A DNA stretch of 64,000 bases from Plantibacter sp. PA-3-X8 (GTDB lineage: Bacteria > Actinomycetota > Actinomycetes > Actinomycetales > Microbacteriaceae): contig NZ_CP033107.1 in NCBI RefSeq assembly GCF_003856975.1, forward strand, positions 1,302,001 through 1,366,000. The letters run 5' to 3'. Numbering within the stretch: the stretch's first letter is position 1; each line of letters begins with the position of its first letter. This document shows positions 42,012 through 50,943 of this stretch, one piece after another. The position numbers were made by a program, and so were the translations under genes. The notes beneath the pieces are model-generated. The model was not told the origin of the DNA. It made no database searches and saw only the letters and a list, made by a program, of their open reading frames with translations.

Positions 42012-43216
42012 TGGCGCTGCACCGCATCACCAGCGACCCCAAGCGGTACGCCTGGGGGTCGACGACGGCCATCCCGGAGCTGCTGGGGGTACCCGCCGAC
42101 GGTTCGCCCCAGGCGGAGCTCTGGCTCGGGGCACACCCTGGCAGCGTGACCGAGTTCGTCGAGCCGGGTCACGGTCGTCCCGACAGCCTCAACGACTGGA
42201 TCGCGTCGGACCCCGACGCGGCTCTCGGTGGGCGCCCCAGGATGCCGTTCCTGGTGAAGCTGTTAGCCGCCGCGAGGCCGCTCTCCCTCCAGGTCCACCC
42301 CACGCCCGACCGGGCCAGGGCGGGGTTCGCGGACGAGGACCGCCGCGGCGTGTCACTGGACGCACCGCATCGGAACTACAAGGACGCCTGGCACAAGCCG
42401 GAGATCATCGTCGCCCTGCAGGACGGCTTCCGCGCCCTCTGCGGATTCCGGGCGGTCGAGGAGTCGCGCGCATTCCTCATGCACCTGTCCGCCTACGTCG
42501 AGGGGCGTGACCGGATGGTGCTCGAGGCGTTCGAGGCGGAGCTCCGTGACGCCGGTCTGGAACCGACGGTGCGAGCGGTGCTCGAACGACGGACGCCCGG
42601 CGTGGTCGCTGCCCTGGTGACGGCCGCCGGTGTCGGCACCGACAGCGGAGCGGTCCCGGACGCCGACGGTCGATCGCGCTGGTCGGCCGAGCGCGAGCTC
42701 ATCCTGCAGCTCGCCGAAGAGTACCCGGGGGACCCCGGCATCGTCGTCGCGGCGCTCCTCAACCTCGGGACGTTGCGGGAGGGTGAGGCGTTGTTCCTGC
42801 CCGCGGGGAACATCCACGCCTACCTCTCCGGCTTCGGGGTCGAGGTCATGGCCTCGAGTGACAATGTGCTCCGCGGCGGACTGACGCCGAAACACGTCGA
42901 CGTTCCGGAGCTTCTCGCGGTTCTCGATTTCGAACCATCGCCGGTCCCGTTCGTCGAGCCGATCGTGCGAACCGGCGGTGGGGTCATGTACCCGGTGCCG
43001 GTCGACGACTTCCGGCTCGTCCGGATCGGTCCCGGGACGGCGACCGACCTTGCTCGCGGCCAGGCGGCGGTGATCCTCGTGACCGGCGGTACGGCGCGGG
43101 TGGAACAGGGTGCGGACACCGTCGTGCTCGAGCGCGGGACAGCGGTGTTCGTCTCTCCGGGGCCGGAGCCGGTGACGGTGTCCACGGACGGTAGGGTCTT
43201 CGTCGCCACCGGCTGA
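42011..43216 (+). CDS. manA: Mannose-6-phosphate isomerase, class I
   Basis: A 401-residue zinc enzyme converting mannose-6-phosphate to fructose-6-phosphate. The metal ligands are visible in SLQVHP, HKPE and GNIHAY, with the catalytic arginine region in VLRGGLTPKHVDV. Its ATG shares a base with the preceding stop (TGATG). As last gene of the operon it joins released mannose to glycolysis; GDP-mannose supply may also depend on it. No strong terminator follows, only a short direct repeat of ACCGGCTG. Confidence 0.94.
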   Translation: MALHRITSDPKRYAWGSTTAIPELLGVPADGSPQAELWLGAHPGSVTEFVEPGHGRPDSLNDWIASDPDAALGGRPRMPFLVKLLAAARPLSLQVHPTPDRARAGFADEDRRGVSLDAPHRNYKDAWHKPEIIVALQDGFRALCGFRAVEESRAFLMHLSAYVEGRDRMVLEAFEAELRDAGLEPTVRAVLERRTPGVVAALVTAAGVGTDSGAVPDADGRSRWSAERELILQLAEEYPGDPGIVVAALLNLGTLREGEALFLPAGNIHAYLSGFGVEVMASSDNVLRGGLTPKHVDVPELLAVLDFEPSPVPFVEPIVRTGGGVMYPVPVDDFRLVRIGPGTATDLARGQAAVILVTGGTARVEQGADTVVLERGTAVFVSPGPEPVTVSTDGRVFVATG

Positions 43217-43422
43217 CCGGCTGACCGGCCGACACTGTCGGTGGCTGCTGTCCACCACATGGAGGCGTGAATCCGTGCGCGGACGTTCGGTCGTGACGAC
43301 AGGCGTGCGCTGCTCGAGCCGCTTCGCGTCGGATGACTCTTGACGTCATCGGCCATCCTCGTCATCATTCAACAACGATCGACGGCAACGGGCCGCCGGC
43401 ACCCTCGAGAGAGACGGCCCCG

Positions 43423-43875
43423 ATGCCCACCATGATCTTCATCAACCTGCCCGTCAACGACCTGGCGCGGTCACGCGTGTTCTTCGAAGCACTCGGGTAC
43501 TCGATCAACGAGGGTTTCAGCGACGAGAACGCGACCAGCGTGGTCATCAGCGACACGATCACGGCGATGCTGCTCACGCGGGAGTTCTTCGCGGAGTTCA
43601 CGAGCAAGTCGATCATCGACGCCACCACCTCCACCGAGGTGCAGCTCGCGCTCAGCGCTGAGAGCAAGGGCGACGTCGACTCGATCGTCGAGAAGGCCAT
43701 CGCGAGCGGGGCTACACCTGCCGGCGAACAGGACCATGGCTTCATGTACTCGAAGAGCTTCGACGACCTCGACGGCCACCACTGGGACTTCGTCTGGATG
43801 GACCCGGAGGCGGCCGCCGGCGGCGCGCCGGAGATGACCGTGGAGGAGATGCGGGCGAACACGACGCACAGCTGA
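43423..43875 (+). CDS. VOC family (glyoxalase-like) protein
   Basis: A 150-residue vicinal-oxygen-chelate protein with paired beta-alpha-beta-beta-beta modules, starting FINLPVNDLARSRVFFEALGY and ending with DLDGHHWDFVWMDP. Members include metal-dependent lyases, resistance proteins and many of unknown role. The start at 43423 follows a GAGAGAGACGG stretch. It is followed 8 bases later by a GNAT gene. The function is not predictable. Confidence 0.82.
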   Translation: MPTMIFINLPVNDLARSRVFFEALGYSINEGFSDENATSVVISDTITAMLLTREFFAEFTSKSIIDATTSTEVQLALSAESKGDVDSIVEKAIASGATPAGEQDHGFMYSKSFDDLDGHHWDFVWMDPEAAAGGAPEMTVEEMRANTTHS

Positions 43876-43883
43876 GCGCGGCG

Positions 43884-44429
43884 ATGGACGAGTTGAAGGT
43901 CCGTCGGGCCGTTCCGGCGGACGCAGGCGCAGTGCTGGCGCTCTTCGATGCAGCAATCGCGTGGTTCGTGCGGACCGGCAACACACGGCAGTGGGGTACC
44001 GAGCCTGCATCTGGGCAGGAGCGCTGGATCACGCGTGTCGAGCAGTGGTGTGCCTCATCCGATGCCTGGGTCGCCGAGCATCCCGCGGTCGGCGTCTGCG
44101 GAGCGCTCGTGCTGGGCGAGGCGCTCGAGTACGTGCCGGCCGCCACCGAGCCGGAGGTCTGCGTCCGCGTGTTGATCGGCTCGCGCGATCCACGCGTGAA
44201 AGGCACCGGTCGCCGCTTGCTGGCATTCGCCGAGGAGCGCGCGCGGGCTGCCGGGGTCGGTCGCATGCGGGTCGACTGCTACGCGGGTGGCTCGGGAGAT
44301 CTCGTCCGCTTCTACGAGGCCGCCGGCTACGAGCGTGACGTGACGTTCATGGTCGGCGACGGGGCTGACGCATGGCCGGGCCAGGTGTTGTCACGGCGAG
44401 TCGATGTGGCGAACGGCCTGGTGCGATGA
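43884..44429 (+). CDS. GNAT family N-acetyltransferase
   Basis: A 181-residue acetyl-CoA-dependent transferase. The acetyl-CoA loop reads RDPRVKGTGRRLLAFAEERA (about 107-126), followed by VDCYAGGSGDLVRFYEAAGYE, the usual motif B. The substrate is unknown. Its end overlaps the convergent NUDIX gene by 39 bases. The N-terminal part (AIAWFVRTGNTRQWG) resembles a subgroup acting on small molecules. Confidence 0.8.
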   Translation: MDELKVRRAVPADAGAVLALFDAAIAWFVRTGNTRQWGTEPASGQERWITRVEQWCASSDAWVAEHPAVGVCGALVLGEALEYVPAATEPEVCVRVLIGSRDPRVKGTGRRLLAFAEERARAAGVGRMRVDCYAGGSGDLVRFYEAAGYERDVTFMVGDGADAWPGQVLSRRVDVANGLVR

Positions 44430-44855
44430 GGTGATGAGCGCCGGGTAACGGAGGAGGCGTGTGACACCTGCCGGGTAGAAGGGGTGATCGGTCTCGCTGA
44501 TCGACACCCACCGAACCGGACTTCCCTCGTCCAGGACGTGGAGGCGGGCGTCGAGCGGTATGGCATCGATCTCGGCGGACTCGACGGCGAAGATATGGGC
44601 GATCTCATGGCCCGGCTCACCTTCGTATTCGAAGATGTTCTCCGCGACGTCGAGGAGGGTGACGGGGCCCAGCGTGACGCCGAGCTCCTCGACGAACTCG
44701 CGGCGCAGAGCGGCTTCCGCGGTTTCGCCGAACTCGATGCCGCCCCCGATCGCGCGATGGAAGGCCTGGTCCTTCACGGTGTCCACGCCGTTCAAGACGA
44801 GTACGTGACCGTCTCGGATGGGAAGGCCGACGGAGATGTTCCGAATCGAGGGCAT
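44391..44855 (-). CDS. NUDIX hydrolase
   Basis: A 154-residue hydrolase of nucleoside diphosphate-linked compounds. The Nudix box is complete: GGGIEFGETAEAALRREF then VEELGV, with the metal-binding glutamates in REFVEELG. The target could be an oxidised nucleotide or a sugar-nucleotide. ATG 44855 is preceded by TAGAGT 7 bases upstream on the same strand and no Shine-Dalgarno sequence, suggesting a leaderless transcript. Confidence 0.88.
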   Translation of the reverse strand: MPSIRNISVGLPIRDGHVLVLNGVDTVKDQAFHRAIGGGIEFGETAEAALRREFVEELGVTLGPVTLLDVAENIFEYEGEPGHEIAHIFAVESAEIDAIPLDARLHVLDEGSPVRWVSISETDHPFYPAGVTRLLRYPALITSSHQAVRHIDSP

Positions 44856-44890
44856 GTCGTCGACTCTAGGGCGACCGCTGACCTGGTGTT

Positions 44891-44964
44891 TGGAGCGGAT
44901 GACGGGAATCGAACCCGCGCTATCAGCTTGGGAAGCTGAAGTTCTACCATTGAACTACATCCGC
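44891..44964 (-). tRNA. tRNA-Gly (anticodon CCC)
   Basis: A 74-base cloverleaf on the minus strand. The acceptor stem GCGGATG pairs with CATCCGC, the anticodon arm is TCAGC-TTCCCAA-GCTGA with anticodon CCC, the T-loop GGTTCGATTCC is normal, and the CCA end is encoded. It reads GGG codons. Confidence 0.95.
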
Positions 44965-45004
44965 GTGGCGCCGGAGCGTCCTGAGTAATCGTACATGACC
45001 CGGC

Positions 45005-45310
45005 GGGCCTCCGTTCGGACCCGGCGCGGAGGCCTCCGGTCGGACCCGGCGTGCGCCCCTTGTTCGGTCCCGGCGTGCGGCCCTTGTTCGGTCCCTGAGC
45101 TTGTCGAAGGGCGAGGTGTGGTCGTGTGCCCTTCGACAAGCTCAGGGACCGGGGTGGGCTCAGGGATCGGGGCTGGGCTCAGGGACCGGGGGCTGGGCTC
45201 AGGGATCGGGGCTGGGCTCAGGGACCGGGGCTGGTGCTGGCTCAGGGACCGGGGGATCGGTGACGAGGGTCGGCTCAGGGACCGGGATCGGTGACAAGGG
45301 TCGGCTCGGT
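45005..45310. repeat. REP-like repeat locus A with tandem remnants
   Basis: The core is a perfect 23-bp inverted repeat (45090-45112 with 45128-45150, inner arm CTTCGACAAGCTCAGGGACC). Upstream, a 24-bp unit containing CCCTTGTTCGGTCC is repeated. Downstream, to about 45310, the half-palindrome GGCTCAGGGACCGGGG is repeated seven or so times with small changes. It fills the gap between the tRNA and the next gene. Confidence 0.85.
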
Positions 45311-45328
45311 GTGTCGGGTGCCCGGAGC

Positions 45329-45334
45329 TAGGCT
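45329..45334 (+). promoter_or_regulatory. -10 box
   Basis: TAGGCT lies about 40 bases before the GTG start at 45376, after the repeat locus; a GAGGG ribosome site follows. Confidence 0.4.
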
Positions 45335-45375
45335 GGTTCACCGTTCCCCGAGCGGGACGGGATCGAGGGTGTGAC

Positions 45376-46464
45376 GTGAAGCGCAGCGCGGGTATCGTCG
45401 TGGCCGGCCTTGCCACCGTTGCGGTCGCGGGATTCGGGGTCGCGAGTGCCATGGTCGCCCGGCGCGTCATCGGAGCAGGACGCGTGCACTACAGCGACGT
45501 GCTGCCGACCTCGTCGCCGATGACCGTGCGGCTCGAACGGAACGCTGCCACCGCGCTGCCGGGACGATACGGGCTCGAGTTCGACGACGGCTCACGGGTC
45601 ATCGTCGGACCAGTGATCGGCCGCGAGACGACGGACGGTTCGGTGATGCGGAGTGTGGTCAGCGGCCGCGTTCCCGCAGGGGCGACCCGTGCGCGGTTCA
45701 CCGGCGCGGCCGTGACACCCGCGGAACTCGGGGTGGACGAGGAGCGCGTGCCGAGGACGCGGTCAGGGGCGTGGCGATTCGACGGCGATGACAGCGAGGC
45801 CCGCGACGGCACCTGGGTCGTGCACACCCACGGACTCGGGGCCTCGCCGCTCGCGACTCTCCGCTCCGTGCAGGCCGTGCAGCGCGCGGGACTGCCGTCG
45901 CTCGTCACCTGCCTCGGGTCCGCGTTCGACGAGCGTCGCTCCGGGGCTGACGCCACGGACGTCGACCGCGTCATCGCTGCCATCGACGACGCCGTGGCGC
46001 TCGGTGCGCGACGGGTCATCGTCTGCGGGTGGTCCTACGGCGCCGCACTGAGCCTCGCAGCGGCACGCGAGCGACCCGATGTGGTGCAGGGCGCGATCCT
46101 CATCTCGCCGATGCTCGGCCTCAGCGAGACGGTGCTGCACGCTGCCGCGGTCGCCGGGGTGCCGCGGGTGCTCGTGCACTCGGCGCTCGCCGTGCTCTCG
46201 ACGCCGGTGCTGGCGCGAGCGGCCGGCGTGCGTGGCGCGGTTCCTGTCCGTGCGTTGTCCGCCGGGCCGATCGACGGCCTGCCGACGCTCGCGATCCACT
46301 CACCCGGTGACACGACGATCCCCGTGGAGCTCACGCGGGACGTCGCTCGCCGCGTACCCTCGTTCGAGCTCGTCGAGGTCGACGCGGCACCCCACGGGCT
46401 GGAGTGGAACGTCGCGTCGGAAGCGTTCGAAGCGGCCGTGAGGGAGTGGCTCGGAGTGCGCTGA
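45376..46464 (+). CDS. Membrane-anchored alpha/beta hydrolase
   Basis: A 362-residue protein. An N-terminal hydrophobic segment (about 7-29) anchors it to the membrane. The hydrolase core has VVHTHGLG as oxyanion region, VCGWSYGAAL with nucleophile Ser220, HSPGDTTIP with the acid Asp and DAAPHGLEW with the His. It is probably a lipase, thioesterase or peptidase-like hydrolase; the substrate is unknown. GTG 45376 is used. REP-like repeats flank both ends. Confidence 0.8.
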   Translation: MKRSAGIVVAGLATVAVAGFGVASAMVARRVIGAGRVHYSDVLPTSSPMTVRLERNAATALPGRYGLEFDDGSRVIVGPVIGRETTDGSVMRSVVSGRVPAGATRARFTGAAVTPAELGVDEERVPRTRSGAWRFDGDDSEARDGTWVVHTHGLGASPLATLRSVQAVQRAGLPSLVTCLGSAFDERRSGADATDVDRVIAAIDDAVALGARRVIVCGWSYGAALSLAAARERPDVVQGAILISPMLGLSETVLHAAAVAGVPRVLVHSALAVLSTPVLARAAGVRGAVPVRALSAGPIDGLPTLAIHSPGDTTIPVELTRDVARRVPSFELVEVDAAPHGLEWNVASEAFEAAVREWLGVR

Positions 46465-46477
46465 TCGGGCGCTCCTC

Positions 46478-46836
46478 GGTCCTGAGCTTGTCGAAGGGCG
46501 GGGTGTACTCGTGCTGCCCTTCGACAAGCTCCGGGACCGAGGTGGCTGGGGGCCGGGTCGCGGTCGGTTGGGTGCGTTGTGCCCTTCGACGGGCTCAGGG
46601 AGCGAGGGGGCTGGGGGAGCGGGTCGCTGTCAGTTGGGTGCGTGGTGCCCTTCGACAGGCTCAGGGACCGGGGTGGTTGGGGGAGCGAGTCGCAGTCGGT
46701 TGGGTGGGTGGTGCCCTTCGACAAGCTCAGGGACCGAGGTGGTTGGGGCTCCGGGACCGACGCCCTTCGACAGGCTCAGGGGCCGGTGCCTTCGACAGGC
46801 TCAGGGACCGGTGCCCTCGACAGGCTCAGAGGCCGG
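46478..46836. repeat. REP-like repeat locus B with 66-bp tandem units
   Basis: An inverted REP pair (46479-46500 with 46516-46538) opens a tandem array. Units beginning GCCCTTCGAC start at 46516 (65 bp), 46581 (66 bp), 46647 (66 bp) and 46713, followed by short units at 46762, 46788 and 46812. Each unit keeps the REP half-site CTTCGACARGCTCAGGGACC; the 66-bp units share a 45-bp spacer ending GTTGGGTGNGT. It lies between convergent genes. Confidence 0.88.
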
Positions 46837-46847
46837 CGGGGCCGGAC

Positions 46848-48218
46848 CTACTTCGCGTAGCGGTAGCGGGCCCCGGTGTGCTCCTCGGGAAGACGGTCGC
46901 CACGACCGTGGAGCTTGTGGCGGAGGCTGCCCTCGACGTACTCCTCGGGGTAGGCGCCACGACGACGCAGCTCGGGGATGACGAACTCGACGATGTCCTC
47001 GAAGGTGCCCGGCGTGATCGCGTAGGCGAGGTTGAAGCCGTCGACGTCGGTCTCCTCCACCCACTCCTGCAGGGTGTCGGCGATCTCCGACGCACTCCCG
47101 ACGATCCGCGGACCGAGACCACCGATCGCGCCCATGCGCGCGATGTCCTTCACCTTGAACTCGCCGCCCTCCTCGTTGGCCGCCTGGTAGTTGGCGACCG
47201 CCGACTGGATGGCGTTGCTCTTGACGTTGCCGATCGGCTCCTCCGGGTCGTATTGCGACAGGTCGATGCCCATCCAGCCCGACATGAACACGAGCGCACC
47301 CTCCTGCGACGCGTACTGCAGGTAGTCCTCGTGCTTCGCCTGGGCCTTTTCGCTCGTCTCGTCGGTGATGATCGTGAGCAGCGTGTAGATCTTCGCCGAG
47401 TACCGGTCGCGACCGGCGGCTTCGAGAGCATCGCGGATGCGTCCGACCGTCGCCTTCAGGCCGGCCTTCGTCGACGCACCGACGAAGATCGCCTCCGCGT
47501 TGCCCGCGGCGAACTGGATGCCGCGCGGCGACGCACCGGCCTGGTAGATCACCGGCGTGCGCTGCGTGGACGGCTCGGACAGGTGGATGCCGGGCACCGT
47601 GTAGTGCTTGCCGAAGTGCCCGATCTCGTGGACCTTCGTCGGGTCGGTGAACACGCCCGTCTCGCGGTCGCGCACGACGGCGTCGTCCTCCCACGAGCCC
47701 TCCCACAGCTTGTAGAGGACCTCGAGGTACTCGTCGGCGACGTCGTACCGCTCATCGTGCTCGAGCTGGTCGTCGTGCCCCATGTTGCGCGCCGCACTCG
47801 GCAGGTAGCCGGTGACGACGTTCCAGCCGACCCGCCCCTTGGTCAGGTGGTCGAGCGTCGACATGCGCCGCGCGAACGGGTACGGGTGCTCGTACGCGGT
47901 GCCGGCCGTGACGCCGAAGCCGAGGTGCTTCGTCACCGCTGCCATCGCCGAGACGAGCAGGATCGGGTCGTTCACGGGCACCTGCGCGCCGTTGCGGATC
48001 GCGGCCTCGTTGCTGTCGCCGTAGACGTCGTACGTGCCGAGGACGTCGGCGATGAAGATGCCGTCGAAGTTGCCGCGCTCGAGCAGCTGCGCCAGGTCCG
48101 TCCAGTAGGAGAGGTCCTTGTAGGTGCTCGAGCGGTCGTCGGGGTGACGCCACATGCCCGACGCCTGGTGGGCGACGCAGTTCATGTCGAAGGCGTTGAA
48201 GCGGATCTGTCGGGTCAT
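46848..48218 (-). CDS. LLM-class flavin-dependent monooxygenase, NtaA/DszA type
   Basis: A 456-residue FMNH2-using monooxygenase of the NtaA/SnaA/SoxA (DszA) group. RQIRFNAFDMNCVAHQ at the start, TYDVYGDSNEAAIRNGAQVP, TAYEHPYPFARRMSTLDHLT and GRVGWNVVTGY are family hallmarks. It oxidises sulfur, nitrogen or carbonyl compounds and needs a separate flavin reductase, which is not encoded nearby. ATG 48218 with AGGA upstream is chosen over GTG 48224. Substrate is unknown; sulfone or chelator oxidation are family examples. Its 3' end abuts REP locus B. Confidence 0.88.
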   Translation of the reverse strand: MTRQIRFNAFDMNCVAHQASGMWRHPDDRSSTYKDLSYWTDLAQLLERGNFDGIFIADVLGTYDVYGDSNEAAIRNGAQVPVNDPILLVSAMAAVTKHLGFGVTAGTAYEHPYPFARRMSTLDHLTKGRVGWNVVTGYLPSAARNMGHDDQLEHDERYDVADEYLEVLYKLWEGSWEDDAVVRDRETGVFTDPTKVHEIGHFGKHYTVPGIHLSEPSTQRTPVIYQAGASPRGIQFAAGNAEAIFVGASTKAGLKATVGRIRDALEAAGRDRYSAKIYTLLTIITDETSEKAQAKHEDYLQYASQEGALVFMSGWMGIDLSQYDPEEPIGNVKSNAIQSAVANYQAANEEGGEFKVKDIARMGAIGGLGPRIVGSASEIADTLQEWVEETDVDGFNLAYAITPGTFEDIVEFVIPELRRRGAYPEEYVEGSLRHKLHGRGDRLPEEHTGARYRYAK

Positions 48219-48301
48219 ACGCACGATCCTGCATCACGAGTCCCGGACGTCGCCTGGCAATCGGCCTCGCCCGTAACAGGGCGTCATCTGGGCGCAGCGC
48301 A

Positions 48302-49771
48302 CTACCTGCGCGAGGTGTCCTCCGCGGCGATCGCCTCGGCGTACTCCGCGTCACTGAGGGCACCGACCGTCGAGTGCCGACGTCCGTATCCGAGGTAGAG
48401 CGCCGCGCCGACGAGCATCCAGATGAGGAACACGATCCAGGTCGTCCCGCCGAGCGACACCATCAACCCGAGGCACATGACGATGCCGAGCGCGGGGACC
48501 ACCGGGAACAGCGGGACGGAGTAGCTGCGGTCGAGATCGGGACGCAGGCGACGCAGCAGGATGACCGAGAGGTTCACGAGGGCGAACGCGAACAGCGTGC
48601 CGATGCTCGTGGCGTCGGCGAGCTCGCCGAGCGGGATGAGGGCGGCGACCACGGCGACGACCGCACCGACGATGACGGTCCCGGCGACGGGTGTCCCGCT
48701 GCGGCGACCGACGCGCGAGAACACCCGCGGCACCATGCCGTCCTGCGCCATCCGGTACAGGATGCGCGTCTGGCCGTAGTAGACGGTGAGCACCACGCTC
48801 GCGATGGCGATCACCGCGCCGATGGAGAAGAACAGGGCGACGATCGGCTGTCCGGTGATCTCGGTGAGGATGCCGACGAACGCGGACTCGTCGTCGGCGA
48901 AGGCGGTCCACGGCCGGGCACCGATCGCGGCGATGGCGACGAGGATGTAGACGGCGGTGACGATGACCATCGACAGGATGATCGCGCGCGGCAGGTCGCG
49001 ACGCGGGTTCGTCGCCTCATCGCCGGCGGTCGACGCCGCATCGAAGCCGATGTAGGAGAAGAACAGTCGGCTGGAGGCTGCCGCGATGCCGGCGACCCCC
49101 ATGGGCGCGAGCGGTTCGAAGTTGCCGAGGGAGAACGCCGAGAACGCGATGACGACGAAGACGAGCAGCACGGCGAGCTTCACGAACACCATGATCGTGT
49201 TCGCCCAGGCGCTGTCCTTCGCGCCGCGGACGAGCAGCAGCATCGCGAGGAGGACGAGGGCCGCGGCCGGCAGGTTGATCAGTCCGTCGGCGACGCCGAT
49301 CGGGTTCGCGAGTGCCGGCGGCAGCCCCAGACCGAACACCGCGAGCGCCTCGTTCACGTACTGCCCGGCACCAACGGCGACCGCGGCGACGGAGACGCCG
49401 TACTCGAGGACGAGGCACCACCCGCACACCCAGGCGACGCCCTCACCCATGGTCGCGTAGGCGTAGGAGTAGCTGGACCCGGAGACCGGCACCGAACCGG
49501 CCATCTCGGCGTAGGACAGGGCCGACAGGAGTGCTGCGAGCCCGGCGACCGCGAACGCGATCCACACGGCGGGCCCGGCGAGCGGGACGGCAGTGCCGAG
49601 GACGACGAAGATGCCGGTGCCGAGTGTCGCGCCGACGCTGATCATCGTGAGCTGCCAGACGCCGAGCGAACGGCGGAGCGACGTCCCCGAGTCGGCGGGA
49701 TCCGTCCCGAGTCGGACGAGCGGCATGCGCCGGCGCAGCTGCGCGAGGAGCGGGAGTCGGCGATCAGTCAC
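48302..49771 (-). CDS. APC superfamily amino acid permease
   Basis: A 489-residue transporter with about twelve to thirteen hydrophobic helices. VGATLGTGIFVVLG in TM1 and SYIGFDAASTAGDEATNPRR in TM6 are the cationic amino acid/polyamine permease signatures. Proton-coupled uptake of an amino acid is expected. GTG 49771 has TACCAT 8 bases upstream on its strand, so the message may be leaderless. It is separated from the LacI gene by 43 bases. Confidence 0.87.
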   Translation of the reverse strand: MTDRRLPLLAQLRRRMPLVRLGTDPADSGTSLRRSLGVWQLTMISVGATLGTGIFVVLGTAVPLAGPAVWIAFAVAGLAALLSALSYAEMAGSVPVSGSSYSYAYATMGEGVAWVCGWCLVLEYGVSVAAVAVGAGQYVNEALAVFGLGLPPALANPIGVADGLINLPAAALVLLAMLLLVRGAKDSAWANTIMVFVKLAVLLVFVVIAFSAFSLGNFEPLAPMGVAGIAAASSRLFFSYIGFDAASTAGDEATNPRRDLPRAIILSMVIVTAVYILVAIAAIGARPWTAFADDESAFVGILTEITGQPIVALFFSIGAVIAIASVVLTVYYGQTRILYRMAQDGMVPRVFSRVGRRSGTPVAGTVIVGAVVAVVAALIPLGELADATSIGTLFAFALVNLSVILLRRLRPDLDRSYSVPLFPVVPALGIVMCLGLMVSLGGTTWIVFLIWMLVGAALYLGYGRRHSTVGALSDAEYAEAIAAEDTSRR

Positions 49772-49814
49772 GGGTACCCATGGTAACCGTGAGGATCTGC
49801 GGAGCTTGCCGCGG

Positions 49815-50852
49815 TCACCGCACCGAGCTGCGCCGGACGACGAGTTCCGGTTTTAGGACGACCGTACGGTGCTCGTGCGTCGCCGGTTCGTCGACCTCCT
49901 CGGCGAGCAGTCCGGCTGCGATCACGCCCATCTCCCGACCGGGCTGCGCGATGGTCGTCACCGGGACGGCGCTCTCGGCGGCGTAGTGGTTGTCGTCGTA
50001 CCCGGTGACGGCGATGTCGTCGGGGACGCTGACCCCGGCTGCGACGAGGTGCTCGATGCACCCGACGGCCAGTGAGTCCGCGGCGCAGACGACCGCGTCG
50101 GGGCGATCCGCAGCCGCGCGGTCGGCCAGCTGCTGACCGAGGATGCGGCCGACCCTGGTGGTGAGGCTGTGGGTCTCGGGGACCTCGAGCTCGACGCCGG
50201 CGTGCTCGGACACGGCCCGTCGCACGCCCGCGAGACGGTCGGCGACGGCATGCAGGTGAAGTGGCCCGCCGGCGTACAGCAGCCTGGTCCGTCCGAGGCC
50301 GATGAGGTGGCTCGCCGCCAGGTAGCCGCCGAACTCCTCGTCGACGATGACGCCGCAGGACTGCGCGGGATCGCCCGGCCAGTTCACGAACACCACCGGC
50401 CGGCCGTGGCTGCGCACGCGGGCAGCGCCGCGCTGTTCGCCGTCGAGTGGAGCGAGGATGATGCCGCGCACGCGGGTCTCGTCGAACAGGTCGAGGTAGT
50501 CGTTCTGGCGTTGGAGGTCGACGTCGCTGTTGGCGAGGAGCAGTTTCAGTCCGGCTTCCGCCGCAGCGGACTCGATCCCGCGCGCGATGTCGACGAAGAA
50601 CGAGTTCCCGATGTCGACGAGCACGGCGCCGACGGTGTTGCCGGTGCCTTTCGCGAGCGTGCGGGCTGCGTCGTTGGGGACGAAGGCGAGGGCGTCGACC
50701 GCGGCGGCGACCTTCTCGCGCGTCGCGTCACTGAGCAGGTGGGGTCGGTTGAAGAAGTTCGACACCGTGCCGTGCGACACGCCCGCGCGCTCGGCGACGT
50801 CGCCCATCCGCGAGTCGCCCTGCTGCCCGCGCCGTGCTCTCGCTTCCGACAT
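49815..50852 (-). CDS. LacI family repressor of the rhamnoside operon
   Basis: A 345-residue regulator with an intact N-terminal helix-turn-helix (MGDVAERAGVSHGTVSNFFNRP, shown here only in outline) at about 16-40, a hinge, and the periplasmic-binding-like sugar domain. It is divergent from the SBP/permease/GH78 operon, and a long perfect palindrome lies at the operon promoter. It is therefore the probable repressor, induced by rhamnose or a rhamnoside. Confidence 0.9.
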   Translation of the reverse strand: MSEARARRGQQGDSRMGDVAERAGVSHGTVSNFFNRPHLLSDATREKVAAAVDALAFVPNDAARTLAKGTGNTVGAVLVDIGNSFFVDIARGIESAAAEAGLKLLLANSDVDLQRQNDYLDLFDETRVRGIILAPLDGEQRGAARVRSHGRPVVFVNWPGDPAQSCGVIVDEEFGGYLAASHLIGLGRTRLLYAGGPLHLHAVADRLAGVRRAVSEHAGVELEVPETHSLTTRVGRILGQQLADRAAADRPDAVVCAADSLAVGCIEHLVAAGVSVPDDIAVTGYDDNHYAAESAVPVTTIAQPGREMGVIAAGLLAEEVDEPATHEHRTVVLKPELVVRRSSVR

Positions 50853-50888
50853 CTTCGCCCACCCTCGTCGTGATCCGCGTCGATCGGT

Positions 50889-50904
50889 GAATCGTTACCG
50901 ATTC
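50889..50904. promoter_or_regulatory. Palindrome GAATCG-TTAC-CGATTC
   Basis: A perfect 6-bp inverted repeat with a 4-base centre, 37 bases upstream of the LacI start. It may be a second LacI-type operator for autoregulation. Confidence 0.55.
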
Positions 50905-50943
50905 CACCTTGCGGATCGAGGCCAGTTTACCTAGTCTCATCAC

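Noticed and set aside
43205..43232. Tandem ACCGGCTG copies after manA as a terminator
   Set aside because: They form only a weak hairpin and look like a chance short direct repeat.
44891..45300. Integrated element at the tRNA-Gly gene
   Set aside because: No integrase, no duplicated tRNA 3' end and no foreign composition nearby.
45090..46836. CRISPR-like regular repeats
   Set aside because: Units vary in length, spacers are themselves repeated, half-sites are palindromic and no cas gene is present; REP-like tandem repeats explain it.
46404..48398. 664-residue plus-strand frame over the repeats
   Set aside because: It reads REP units and then the antisense of the LLM monooxygenase gene; not a protein gene.
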